From Pinus tabuliformis (Eukaryota; Streptophyta; Pinopsida; Pinales; Pinaceae): a stretch of 64,000 nucleotides of DNA. Position numbers and translations under genes: made by a program. Shown here in pieces: positions 32,990 to 43,400 of this stretch; the stretch's first letter is position 1; each line of letters starts with the position of its first letter. Under the pieces are notes generated by a model. The model did not search any database. It had not been told where the DNA came from and saw nothing but the letters and a program-made list of their open reading frames with translations. The stretch lies in assembly GCA_031772625.1 (NCBI GenBank), contig CM062819.1, forward strand, positions 1,236,511,897 to 1,236,575,896, written 5' to 3'.

Positions 32990-33540
32990 TTTGGACTGTT
33001 CTTAAGCTACTTTCTTTCCGTACTTTACACAGTACATGTGCTTTGAAGTATCGAGTTAGAAAGAGTAAATCATTACCACTAGTCTTTAAAGTAGAAGTTT
33101 TGATTTTAAAGTGCTTCCTAGACTATTTCCTCACTACTTTCTAATCATGCTTTCCATAGTACATATGGCTGAAGTAGAGAATTAGAAATAGCAAATTATT
33201 ATCATTAGTCTTTCAAGCATATTTTTCTCACTTTTATAATTCCACTTAAGCTACTTTCTTTCCGTGCTTTACACAGTACATGTGCTTAGAAGCATCGAGT
33301 TAGAGAGAGATAATCTTTATCTTTGGTTTTAAAAGTGACTTTCTTTTCTTTTATTTGCAGCAGCATGAATGGTGTCTAGTGCCATTGGAAGTGGTCATTT
33401 ACTTTCAAGTCATTTCAAGTTCTTTGCTTTCAGTTTCATTTCAAGTTATTTCTGACTACTTCTTAATCGTGCTTTACACAGCACATGTGTTTGAAGCAGA
33501 GTTTTAGGAAGAGTTGAACATAAACTATAAAACAACGAAG
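32990..33540. repeat. Four degenerate copies of a 100-130 bp repeat
   Basis: Copies share CTTTACACAGTACATGTGCTT followed by GAAG...GAGTTAGAAA; cores near 33022, 33148, 33267 and 33472. Internal to the Gypsy-A 3' spacer. Confidence 0.7.
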
Positions 33541-34007
33541 TAAGAGAAAGGTTAACTAAGCACATATAGTGCACCACACTTCATCAGTTTACGATACCCG
33601 GATTGATAATTTATGTAGAGCAATTTAAGACATTAAATTGACTAAACAGAAAGTCAAGAACAGTAGGTCAGATGGCCTTCTAAACAACTCTCGCTGCACT
33701 CTGAAATCTTCCTTTGCTGTAAGTAAACAAAACTGTACAAAGGACCATGTAAAATATATACATCTCTCTTGAGCTAATTCAAACAACTGCACATCTGTTT
33801 TGGATAGTCTGTTTGAATGTTTGTTCTTATGTTTTCAGCTCCCAAGTCTTCTTCTACAACCTATGATAAAATAAAATGAGGCAAAACAAAAATGGTAAAG
33901 TTCCTTGACTGTTCCTCAAAATTTTCTGCACATTCCTTCGTATTCTTATTGCTGTAGAAAGCTGCCTAAACTGAACTTCCCTATGTACAAGTTAGAGTCA
34001 GGATATA

Positions 34008-35105
34008 TCAACAAACTGGATTAAAATAGTGTTTCAGCATCCGACCATTCACTAGTCCATCTTCTTCTTTTGTACCATCCAGGCTTTTCAGAAAGTAGGT
34101 ATTGTTTCCCTGTGAGGCATGAATAATAAAAGGTCCTTTCCATAGGAAGTCAAACTTCCCATGTTTGCCTTTGTCTTCTCTTCTGGAGTCCCATTTTAAA
34201 ACTTTGTCTCCTATGTAAAAATCTTCTGCCTTGGTCCTCTTATCAAATATCTTCTTGAGTTTCTCTTGTAATACTTGGGATCTTTGGTATACCTCTTCTC
34301 TGGTCTGATTTATCCTTCTTTGAATGTCATTGGGCTGTACCTGAGCTTCTTGCAATAATTTTATTACAGGGATTCCTAAAGATGAAGGAAATATAGCCTC
34401 CATACCATAGACTAACTCATAGGGACTAGTTCCAATAGATATCTTGGTAGTTAATCTGTCTGCCCATAGTGCATTGATAAGTTTTTTATGCCAATTTTTC
34501 TTGTTTTCTTCCAACACTTTCTTAATAATATTGATTAGACTTTTATTGGAGGACTCAGCTAGACCATTACCTTGAGGGTAATAGGCTGTGGAGTGGCCTA
34601 AGGTGATGTGGTACTTATGACAAAAACTTATCATTTTCTTGGATTTGAAAGCAGCAACATTGTCAGTTATGATTTTTTCAGGACAGCCAAATCTAGACAA
34701 GATGTTGGTTTCTAAGAATTGAATGATCACTAAATCATTGGCTTGTCTACAAGGGATGGCTTCTATCCACTTGGTGAAATAGTCTGTGGTAGTCAGGATC
34801 CATTTATGTTGGCCAGAAGAAGGAGGATGGATTTCCCAAATAAAATCTAAACCCCATTGTTGGAATGGTCTTTCAGTGGAAATTGGTCTAAGGGGTAGAG
34901 GTAAAAGTTTCCTCTTGCCTTCAAAAATTTGACATTTATGGCAAGCAGTGACAAACTTTTTGACATCAGCAAACAAGGTTGGCCAGTAAAATCCAGCCCT
35001 TAGGATTTTGTCAGCAGTTGATTTCCAGTAAAGATGTCCACCACAGTCCCTTGCATGAAATTCTTTGAGTACCTTGTCAGCTTCATCTTTTATTAAACAG
35101 TTCAA
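34008..35105 (-). CDS. Gypsy-A integrase
   Basis: An open frame of 365 codons. It begins with the His/His...Cys/Cys zinc region (GGHLYWKSTADKIL, TACHKCQIFEGKRK). The catalytic core is visible as WGLDFIWEIHPP, IITDNVAAFKSKK and YYPQGNGLAESSNKSL. The C-terminal SH3-like block includes KHGKFDFLWKGPFII. It inserts element cDNA in the host genome. It follows the RT frame directly, as in all Gypsy elements. Confidence 0.92.
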   Translation of the reverse strand: MNCLIKDEADKVLKEFHARDCGGHLYWKSTADKILRAGFYWPTLFADVKKFVTACHKCQIFEGKRKLLPLPLRPISTERPFQQWGLDFIWEIHPPSSGQHKWILTTTDYFTKWIEAIPCRQANDLVIIQFLETNILSRFGCPEKIITDNVAAFKSKKMISFCHKYHITLGHSTAYYPQGNGLAESSNKSLINIIKKVLEENKKNWHKKLINALWADRLTTKISIGTSPYELVYGMEAIFPSSLGIPVIKLLQEAQVQPNDIQRRINQTREEVYQRSQVLQEKLKKIFDKRTKAEDFYIGDKVLKWDSRREDKGKHGKFDFLWKGPFIIHASQGNNTYFLKSLDGTKEEDGLVNGRMLKHYFNPVC

Positions 35106-35126
35106 TAGAATACTTTCATGATTTTT

Positions 35127-36527
35127 CTAAAAAAGAGCACCATCTAAAATACAAAATTTTGAAGCTTTCATTTTCAAAAACCTTTTCTTTGTTCTGGATA
35201 ACCCTGGAGGAGCCTGCAGGTTTAATAATACATAAGTTAAATCAGCATACCAAGGTGATTCTAGGAAGGCCTGGCTGATTAGTGGAGTTGCCATCTCCTG
35301 TTCATTATCCAGTTCATTGATATCCAGGGCTTGGCAATTAGTTTCAGTCATGAGTTTAGCCAATGCCTGCCCTTTTATAAGCTTAGTGGGTTTTATTTCT
35401 ATATCATACTCTAATATAGTAGCAATCCATTTACCTCTCTTGCCTTCAATCCCCTCTTGGGTCAGGATATCTTTGACAACAGCATTTGGTACATAGGCTA
35501 TTATATGGGAGTATAATATGTAGACTCTGAAGTCTTTGATAGCTTTCACAAGTGCATAAGCCTGTTTTTCCATGATTGGGTATTTTAGTGGTGCATCTTT
35601 GAGTGCTTTACTAAAGAAGGCTATGGGTTTTTCACATCCTTGATCATCTTTCTGTAGTAAAACAGCAGCAATAGTATGTTGAGATGCAAATGAAAATATT
35701 ATGAAGTCTCTGTCAAATTTTGGGCTTGTAAGGACTGGTGTTTTGGTCAAAGCTATTTTAATTTCTTCAAATGCTTGTTTAGCTTCTAATGTCCATTTAA
35801 CCTTGGAATCCTTTTTCAACATGTTATTTAGCAATCTAATTAATTCAGCCAAGTTAGGTATGAATCTTCTTAAAAAGTTAATCTTTCCTAGGAAAGCTTG
35901 AAGTTCTTTGACATTTCTGGGATGGGGTATTTGTAAAATGGCTTCTATTCTGTCAGGATCAATTTTGATGCCATCTTTAGAGATTATATGACCCAACAGT
36001 TTGCCTTCCTCTAGACCGAATAACGACTTCTTAGGGTTTAATGAGATACCATATTTTCTGCATGTTAAAAACACCTGTCTCAAATGATCTAAATGCTGCT
36101 GATCTGATTTGGAAAATACAGTAAGATCATCTAGGTATATGACTAGAAAATCGTGAATTTCTTTTGCAAAAGCTATGTCCATTGCTCGTTGGAAGGTTGC
36201 CCCTGCATTCTTGAGTCCAAATGGAATTTTCACATATTTGAAAGTTCCCCATGGTGTTGTAAAAGCAGTCTTTTCCTGATCATCAGGATGAACTAGAATC
36301 TGATTGAAGCCTGAGAACCCATCCAACAGTGAAATTCTAGAGGCACCTACTACCCTTTGTAAAATGTGGTCCATCTTAGGTAACGGGTAGTGGTCTTTCA
36401 AAGAAACTTTATTTACATTCCTTAAATCTACACACAATCTGATTTCCCCTGTTTTCTTCCTAGTGGGCACTAAATTAGAGACCCATTCTGAAAATCTGAT
36501 AGGTGCAATTATCCCAGCTTCATACAT
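35127..36527 (-). CDS. Gypsy-A reverse transcriptase with Gypsy-type RNase H/tether
   Basis: A 466-codon open stretch. RT motifs are WVSNLVPTRKKTGEIRLCVD, ISLLDGFSGFNQI, TPWGTFKYVKIPFGLKNAGA and the catalytic YLDD at about residues 131-134. The thumb-connection part includes LLGHIISKDGIKIDP. The following Gypsy-type RNase H (about residues 260-400) looks degenerate, consistent with a second RNase H elsewhere in the element having taken over, as described for Tat-type dual-RNase H elements. Confidence 0.92.
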   Translation of the reverse strand: MYEAGIIAPIRFSEWVSNLVPTRKKTGEIRLCVDLRNVNKVSLKDHYPLPKMDHILQRVVGASRISLLDGFSGFNQILVHPDDQEKTAFTTPWGTFKYVKIPFGLKNAGATFQRAMDIAFAKEIHDFLVIYLDDLTVFSKSDQQHLDHLRQVFLTCRKYGISLNPKKSLFGLEEGKLLGHIISKDGIKIDPDRIEAILQIPHPRNVKELQAFLGKINFLRRFIPNLAELIRLLNNMLKKDSKVKWTLEAKQAFEEIKIALTKTPVLTSPKFDRDFIIFSFASQHTIAAVLLQKDDQGCEKPIAFFSKALKDAPLKYPIMEKQAYALVKAIKDFRVYILYSHIIAYVPNAVVKDILTQEGIEGKRGKWIATILEYDIEIKPTKLIKGQALAKLMTETNCQALDINELDNEQEMATPLISQAFLESPWYADLTYVLLNLQAPPGLSRTKKRFLKMKASKFCILDGALF

Positions 36528-36605
36528 TCTCTTGACTTCTTTTTCAATTAGAGGGAGTAGTACATGGTTGACCCTTCTGAGTTTTTGCTTGAAAGGTTTC
36601 CGATT

Positions 36606-37850
36606 TTATTTGAGGGGTATTGTATGTTGAATCACAGAAGTGTCATAGGATTTGAGATCTTCATAACTCCAAGCAAACACATCCTGGAATTCCTTGAACA
36701 GTTCAACATATTTAAGCTTTTGGTCAGGAGGCAATGTTTTGAATAATTTAATAATTTTCGGATTTTCTTCAGTTCCTATGTTACAGTCTTCTATGTCTGA
36801 GTTTAGAGGCTGCATCTTGGGTTTCTTTGGGATGTCATTTGAATCAAAGAAATCTTCCAAAGGAGTCAATCCTGTGGGCAAAAAATTGTCTTTTAAATCA
36901 ATGACTTCAGATTCTCCTCCAATAGTCTCATCAATGTTCACTTCTTTAAGATCTTGCAACTTTTTCTTGGTAAATTTTGTCGGGTGAAGTATTTGAGTTG
37001 CAGTTTCTACTGAAATGTCTGTTTCAATTTTGTCTATTTGATCAACTTCACAAACAGTGTCCGTGTCTATATTAGTGTTAGAAAACTCTTCTTCCACAGT
37101 CAAGAAATTATTTATCTGAATATCATTGTCAAACACTTGCCAGTTCTTTACATTGTCTGGTATGGTTGGCCTATGCCTAATCTTAGCTGTAAATTGATGA
37201 TTGGGCTCAAAAGGTAATTTGCAAGTGCTGGCAAATGTTGCCAAACTGTGAGCATGCAAATTGTGTTTTCTTGGAATTTTGGCGAGCTGTGTTTGCAGAA
37301 ACGTATTGAGTATTTCAATTGCTGCTCCTCTGTAAGATCTTAGTCTGGGATCATTTGTGAGGAAGTTCCCTTTCATTTGTTGAATGACTAAATCAGAATC
37401 TCCCAATACTGATACCCTGGTGGCCCTTAACCTTTTGATCAATTTAAGTCCTAGCAAGAGGGCTTCATATTCAGCTACATTATTAGTGCATCTAAAATTC
37501 AACTTGTAAGCATGTCCTTCAGCATGATCATTTTCTAGATTGTGTACCCAAATTCCTGCTTCTGCCCCTAATTTATTAACTGATCCATCAAATTCCAAGT
37601 ACCAAAGGATCTCATGTTCATAGTTGGTATCAGGAGTCTTAGCAATTTGTCTACTAGGGAAATCTGGATTTTTAGTTTCATCTGGTTTCTCTTGTGTGTC
37701 TGATATATCATTGTTCATAGAAATTTCTTGAATTTGAACACTGGAGTTTTGGTGTATAATTTCTTCTTGTCCAATCGCTAAAACCTTGACATCAATTGAA
37801 GGATTATTTTCAGCATTGTATAGAATGAAGGAGTCCATGTCAGAGTGCAT
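36606..37850 (-). CDS. Gypsy-A additional RNase H domain, between protease and RT
   Basis: A 414-codon open stretch. Residues about 83-210 form an RNase H fold of the archaeal/plant-like type: YLEFDGSVNKLGAEAGIWV, NNVAEYEALLLGLKLIK, SVLGDSDLVIQQMKGNF and PRKHNLHAHSLATFAS. The last 60 residues (FQDVFAWSYEDLKSYD, VIQHTIPLK) are the usual lead-in to Gypsy RT. The domain lies upstream of RT, whereas the Tat elements I know carry the extra RNase H after the Gypsy one. Confidence 0.85.
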   Translation of the reverse strand: MHSDMDSFILYNAENNPSIDVKVLAIGQEEIIHQNSSVQIQEISMNNDISDTQEKPDETKNPDFPSRQIAKTPDTNYEHEILWYLEFDGSVNKLGAEAGIWVHNLENDHAEGHAYKLNFRCTNNVAEYEALLLGLKLIKRLRATRVSVLGDSDLVIQQMKGNFLTNDPRLRSYRGAAIEILNTFLQTQLAKIPRKHNLHAHSLATFASTCKLPFEPNHQFTAKIRHRPTIPDNVKNWQVFDNDIQINNFLTVEEEFSNTNIDTDTVCEVDQIDKIETDISVETATQILHPTKFTKKKLQDLKEVNIDETIGGESEVIDLKDNFLPTGLTPLEDFFDSNDIPKKPKMQPLNSDIEDCNIGTEENPKIIKLFKTLPPDQKLKYVELFKEFQDVFAWSYEDLKSYDTSVIQHTIPLK

Positions 37851-37997
37851 GGAATAGATGGGAAAATTCTAGGGTTTCTCCTGGCTACTTACCACATATT
37901 TCATCAAAGTTTCTCGGTACAATCTCTTTGGCTGACCAAATACTGAAATAGTAGCATAGGACATGTCCAATTGTAAAGATCCTTGGAGCTTTGCACC

Positions 37998-38807
37998 CTA
38001 AGATCTAGACAACAACATGCCATATTTTGGTGGGATATCAGCTACCACTACATCCATTAAAATTGTCTTGGCAGGGTATTGAACTAATGATACGCATAAA
38101 TCTTTGATCAATCCTAGGCATCTAACTTGGCTTGAGTCAAAAGAGAACAAGTCTTTGTATGGCCTGGTAATATCTAGGTCCAACTTCTCCATTACAGATT
38201 TTGGCATTAAGTTATGAGAAGCTCCAGAATCAAACATGGCATTATGAAGTACCTTATCATGTATGTTCAGACTCACATAGAAAGGAGGAACCCCTCTGTC
38301 TACTGATTTTCCATTTACCTCAGGGCCAAAAATTAATTCAGGCTGGTCATCCAAGGCATTTACTGAATCTTTGTCTTCTGAAATTTGGAGTGACCTGCAG
38401 ATTTGACCTCTATAGGCATCATGCTTAGCCAATTCTGACAATGGGATAGCTATCTTTAATTTTCCAATATCGGTCTCAAGATTAAAAGGTTTTTTCAGTT
38501 TGAAATTTTGTATTTGGGACCATGAGATTGTCTTTCTCTGCTGTATTTTCAGTGCTTGTTTCTTTATCAGTAGTGGTGTTATGAGCTGAAGTTGCTTCCA
38601 ACTAAATTTATGGAGGTTCTTCCACATTTCCCTTGGGAGGGATGGAAGTGGAAGGTTGTGTGTTAGGTGGTTGATCGTCTGATACGTCTTCAACTGCTGG
38701 ATGATTTGGGTTAGGAGTTGTTTTATGAGGGGCTTGTACAGGAGGGTTCTTGATTGTAGGTTTGCTAGCTTGCTTAGTATCCTTCTGTTTATTGGTTTCA
38801 GGGACAT
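37998..38807 (-). pseudogene. Gypsy-A protease region
   Basis: The retropepsin motif is visible as MFDSGASHNLMPKSVMEKL, with flap-side text VRCLGLIKDLCVSL and PPKYGMLLSRS near the end. Preceded by a basic linker. The protease would process the polyprotein. Confidence 0.85.
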
Positions 38808-40102
38808 CTATCCTTATACACCTCAGATTGTATTGCTTGTGGACTTCATAGATGGCTGTGTCATATCCCTCCCTAAAATCAAATGACTCACCTGATTGAA
38901 TTTGGAATTGACTAAGAGTGTGAGCTTCTTGGTCTTCTTGGGTCAAGAAAATTTGTTGCTCACTATTGAGACCCATTAAGTTAATTTGAGTATCTTTTGT
39001 TGGTTCGCTAGAAGTTGACGCTTCAGCATAATTTTCCTGGAATGGAGGTCTAATGTTTTGGTCAGGACCAACCTTTCCAGTATTAGAATTTTGGTTTTTC
39101 TAAAGTTTGGATTTCTTCTAGTGTTGCTCGGTTGACCATCCCAAGGGGATTTCCTCTCAATTGTTTCTACTCTATCACCCAATCTATCCATTCCTTTAAT
39201 AATAGCATCTAATTTTTGTTCAAAGGTAGAAGGCTCCTCTTTGAAAGGTGTCCTTATTTCAGCTCTAGCTCGAGTTCGTTTAGAAATCACATTGGCCTCA
39301 ACGCTGACAGCTATACTCTGAATCTCTTCTAAGTTTCAAGGAGCTCTTTCCCTAAGCTGGTATGCCATATCAGAGTCAAATGCATCAAGGAATTTGATCA
39401 AGGCCAAGTCTAGAGGAGGTCTGAGATTCTGAGGGATAACATTGTATACATTATTAAATCTGGTACAATAATCTTGAATAGTTTCTTGTGGGCCTCTTTT
39501 CAAGTTTTCATATTCTGATAAAATGTGTAGAGGATCCTTCTTCTTTTCCATCTGTTCAAGAAGGTCTGATAAAGAGCTTCTAGGTCATTGATAGTGTTTG
39601 CAGGGAGGGCTCTAAACCATGTTCTAACATCTCCAGTTAAGCTTTGAACAAATACTTTCATTCTGACATCATCATTATCAATCTCATAGTTTTCAAAATA
39701 ATCAGTCATTTTCTTAGTATGTTGTTGAGCTGTGTAAGTGCCAGTACCATCAAAATAGGTGATTTTGCTTTGATAATCTTGAGGCATGGCCCCTGGATTT
39801 GCAGGTAATTGCAGGAGAGCATATCGGTTCGCCATATTTGCAGAGATAAGTGTGACAGCTGGAAGAGCAGGGATAACAGTGGAAATATGTGTTGTAGATG
39901 GAAGAGTGGGAGGGAGGGTTTGAAGTGCTGATGGTGAACTTGGAGAAGCTTCCGAAATGACAGAAAGGATTGGTGTTTTCCTAGGAATAAGGTCAGATTG
40001 GGTAGGGTTCTGCTGATGTGTGTCAAGGTGTGAACTAGCAGAATGTTCTTGGCTCTCTTGGATTCTAAGGACTTTAGGAATGAGATTAGGGTTCTCAAAC
40101 AC
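38608..40102 (-). pseudogene. Gypsy-A gag
   Basis: The capsid core reads YFDGTGTYTAQQHTKKMTDY, DDVRMKVFVQSLTGDVRTWF and LEALYQTFLNRW, then QETIQDYCTRFNNVYNVIP: a Retrotrans_gag domain. It is preceded by a Pro/Ser/Thr-rich N-terminus (about 100 residues) and followed by a charged, Pro-rich linker to protease. No clear CCHC knuckle was seen. Broken in a few places. Confidence 0.85.
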
Positions 40103-40433
40103 AGGTGGGGGATTTGGATCAGGATTTGATCTGGTGTAACGGATCTTTTTCTTTGGAGCCAGTTTCTGAGTATGTTTTTGGTTTTTCTTGAAATAGTTTA
40201 GGAATTTTTAGATGAGGAGATTATGAATTTTCCTAAAGATCTACTGAAACAAGGGACTGATCAAGTATTTGAGACAATTGTTCAATACATAAACTAGACT
40301 GGAGATAGACTGAAGTAGCATTCATTTATTTCTGCAATTGCAAAACAAAAGCAGTTTCAAAGGCTACCTGGCAAACTTCAGGCTCCATCTGTAGCTTATG
40401 AAATTGAACAATAGTAAGAAACAATTATTCTGG

Positions 40434-40452
40434 TCCCTAGCGGAGTCGCCAA
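40434..40452 (-). promoter_or_regulatory. Gypsy-A primer-binding site
   Basis: The minus strand reads TTGGCGACTCCGCTAGGGA, three bases from the 5' LTR. One base differs from the Gypsy-B PBS, so both probably used the same tRNA. Confidence 0.8.
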
Positions 40453-40455
40453 TGA

Positions 40456-43400
40456 TGTTATCACTTAGGTTGTTCCCAAAGGTTGTAAGAAAGGGAATAC
40501 AGCTGAGGTAACCACAGACCAATCTTTTAGATACAGATTCTAGCCAATCTGCATCCAGAGAGGGCTATCTCTTTATGATTTAGCTTTGTTTTGAAATGTG
40601 TTAGGATAGCTATGAAGTACAAGGGTTTTGTTTTGAATTTGGTTGGAGAAATGGAGATTCAATAGAATAGTGAGGTAAAAATAAAGAGTTTCAGTCCATT
40701 GGGCATGATGGAGTCAAAGAAGGATAGCTTCCTGGATTCGGTTTCTAACTGATGATGGCATCACAGAGCAAGGTACTCAAATATGGAACAATCTGTAGGC
40801 TGGAATCAGATGGAGTGGAGTCAATGGGTGAATGGGAAATTAAGAATCCTTCATCATGTTGACAGAGGGAAAATAGCTGATTACTATTAAGGAGCAATTA
40901 AGAATTCCTTAGCAAGTAGTCAAAATGAAAGAATCAGGGGAAACAGGAGCAATTAAGAATTCACTGTTTATTCTAATTCTGAAGAAAACGTTGATAATAA
41001 TAAAGACTGAACACAGAGTGCAATCAAGCAAATTCCGAGTTATTCTTTCTCTCCATTATTTAGATCATGAAACATATGTGAAATAATAAACTTAGAAACT
41101 GTAAAACACAAGTAAGAAGGGAATTATTGATCCATGAAATGTTTCAAGAATTCTGTAACAAGTCCTCAGCATCAATTCCTCGTCCAGTAAGCTAGATAAA
41201 AATGGTTCCAACAACCTTTTTAATTCCAAAACTCTGTATTACAGCAAAGTCTGAGAATACTTCCCAATCAACCAACCCCAAATACTTCGCTTGGGGGGTA
41301 TTTATAAAAAATGTCAAAATATCTTACAAAATATCTGGCAGAGATAATATCTAGTGGTGATTAATGCTTCTTTTACAAAAGATAGAGACAAACAACCTCG
41401 AAAACAGGGAAGCAATAAATTAACGTTGTGCTAGCCGCTTTGTCTTTATTGAATGTACCAGAGGTAGGTGCTATGAGTCGGTTTGCGGCGGTCTTCCACT
41501 GATACTCTGTGCTGGCTGCTCTGTCAGATTTTTCAGTCTTGTTTCAATACAGTTTGACCCACTTGATCCGCGTTCATCTCTGTTTATCTTGTCGCAGAAC
41601 AATAACCCAAAAAGCTTTGCTTTGTCTAAGAGAGACTCACAAAATTCCCAACATGTCTTCCCACCATTGTTGATCTGGAAATTTATGCCTCTGAAGTTTT
41701 CTCAGTGTTTCATCAGCTTCTTTATATCTGACAAAATTAGGCTGGAGCTGAAACAGATGTTTTACTTCATGTTCAATATAAAATAAATTCTCCAAATTAT
41801 CATAGAGACTTTGGCCTGAGGGGGGTGCTTTTTCTCCTGAAGCACTTGTTGATGAATTAACCTGATTAACAACATATGTGTTTAACTTATGTATATAATC
41901 TGTGTGTCTCATTAGCCTGTCATTACTTCCTAAAAGACTTGGCAGTCCTTTATCTTGCAAAATCGTAAATCTTTGCATGAAAGAATTGATTTCTACTTGC
42001 ATATCCTGGCATATTTTTTCTAAATTCTGCATTAGAGTCTTCTTGCTTAGAACTCTTTTAATATCCAAAATGGTGTCTGTCCTGTCTGGGATGCCGAGCT
42101 GTTCCAACTGTTCTCTGTTTCTATAATTCAAAAAATGAATGAGCCTGTTGGCTTGATCAGGCATTTTTCCTAATAAAGCTCTTGCTTTTTGGATTTCACC
42201 ATGTGCTGCATTCACCAAGTCAATCTTCTCATAAATTGTCGAGATAGATGGCCAAACATCACTTAGGGATTGAGTGATGTTGGTCCTAAGGATTCCTTTG
42301 ATTTCTGCTAGAGGCTTGTCCATGGTGAGATCCTTCTCTAATGCTCTGACTTTGTTCTACAATGCTTTAACCTCCCTTATTTTCTCTGCCACATTGATTT
42401 TGGATTTATCATAACTCTATTCTACTTTTGCCAATTTTTCCTTTACCTACTTCAGTTCTGATACTTGGAGTTTCAATTCTTCCATGGCTTTTATCAATTC
42501 TTTTGTGCTCATACTTGTACTGATGCCCGATGCTGTTGCTGCTGATGTTGTACCTGTGATCATCTCAGTTGTGGCTGGTGGGACATTTGGGGCCAATGCT
42601 GATCCAGTTGTTGAGGGGACTGCACTTGTAACTGTAGGAATTACCTCAAGTGGCCGGGAGGTCGACTCTCCCTACTTCTTTTTTAATGCCTTCTCAAGTG
42701 CCTACTCTGTATCAGTTAATCTTTCATTGAGTTTCATGAGCAGGTCCATCATGTCCTCCTCTGATTTTTGCTCTATTATTTCTGCAGTCTGAGGGTGTCT
42801 TGAAGGAGGTAGCTTCAATTGTTTCCTCAGGGCAGCAATGTCCTCTTCCTTTTTCTTGATTAGTGCCTTTATGCCCTTGGCATCTTTGGGGTCATGTCCC
42901 AGATCCATAATGATCTCTTCCAATGATTTGATTCTATTATCTTTGGCCACAAAAGAAGCTTTTTCCCAATCTAACTGAGCAGTTGTGTTGTCTAAGGAAC
43001 TCTGCAACTGGTGGGCCAACATTGCTTTGTCAACCAGTGTAGAATAAACCATTTCTCCAGTCTGCTTGTGGAGCTCAATCTGGTCCAAGGGGTGAATATC
43101 TTTAGCTAGGACCTCTAAGTTTGTCCTGATATAATCTGCTGCAGACCGGGGTTGCTGCACCTTTGGCTTAAAATAACTCATGATCATTTTGCCTTCTTTG
43201 ATGTCATATGCAGACATCAATCTTTGCTGGGTTGAGGGGGCCATTTTTAAGTATTGGTTATAAATTTCAATTCTCATGGGATCATTCCTGGCCTTTATCT
43301 CTGTGAAGGTCCGTTTGATGTCAGATGGCTATTTGCCTTGTGGCCTGGTAGATGACACCTCAACACTATGCTGCCTTTCTAGCTCTTGCCTATGTGAGCT

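Larger units (their letters stand above)
31947..34007 (-). other. Gypsy-A spacer between integrase and 3' LTR
   Basis: About 2 kb without a convincing frame. It holds a plus-strand LTR-like promoter segment (about 32221-32830) and four degenerate copies of a 100-130 bp repeat (32990-33540). Nothing else recognised. Confidence 0.6.
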
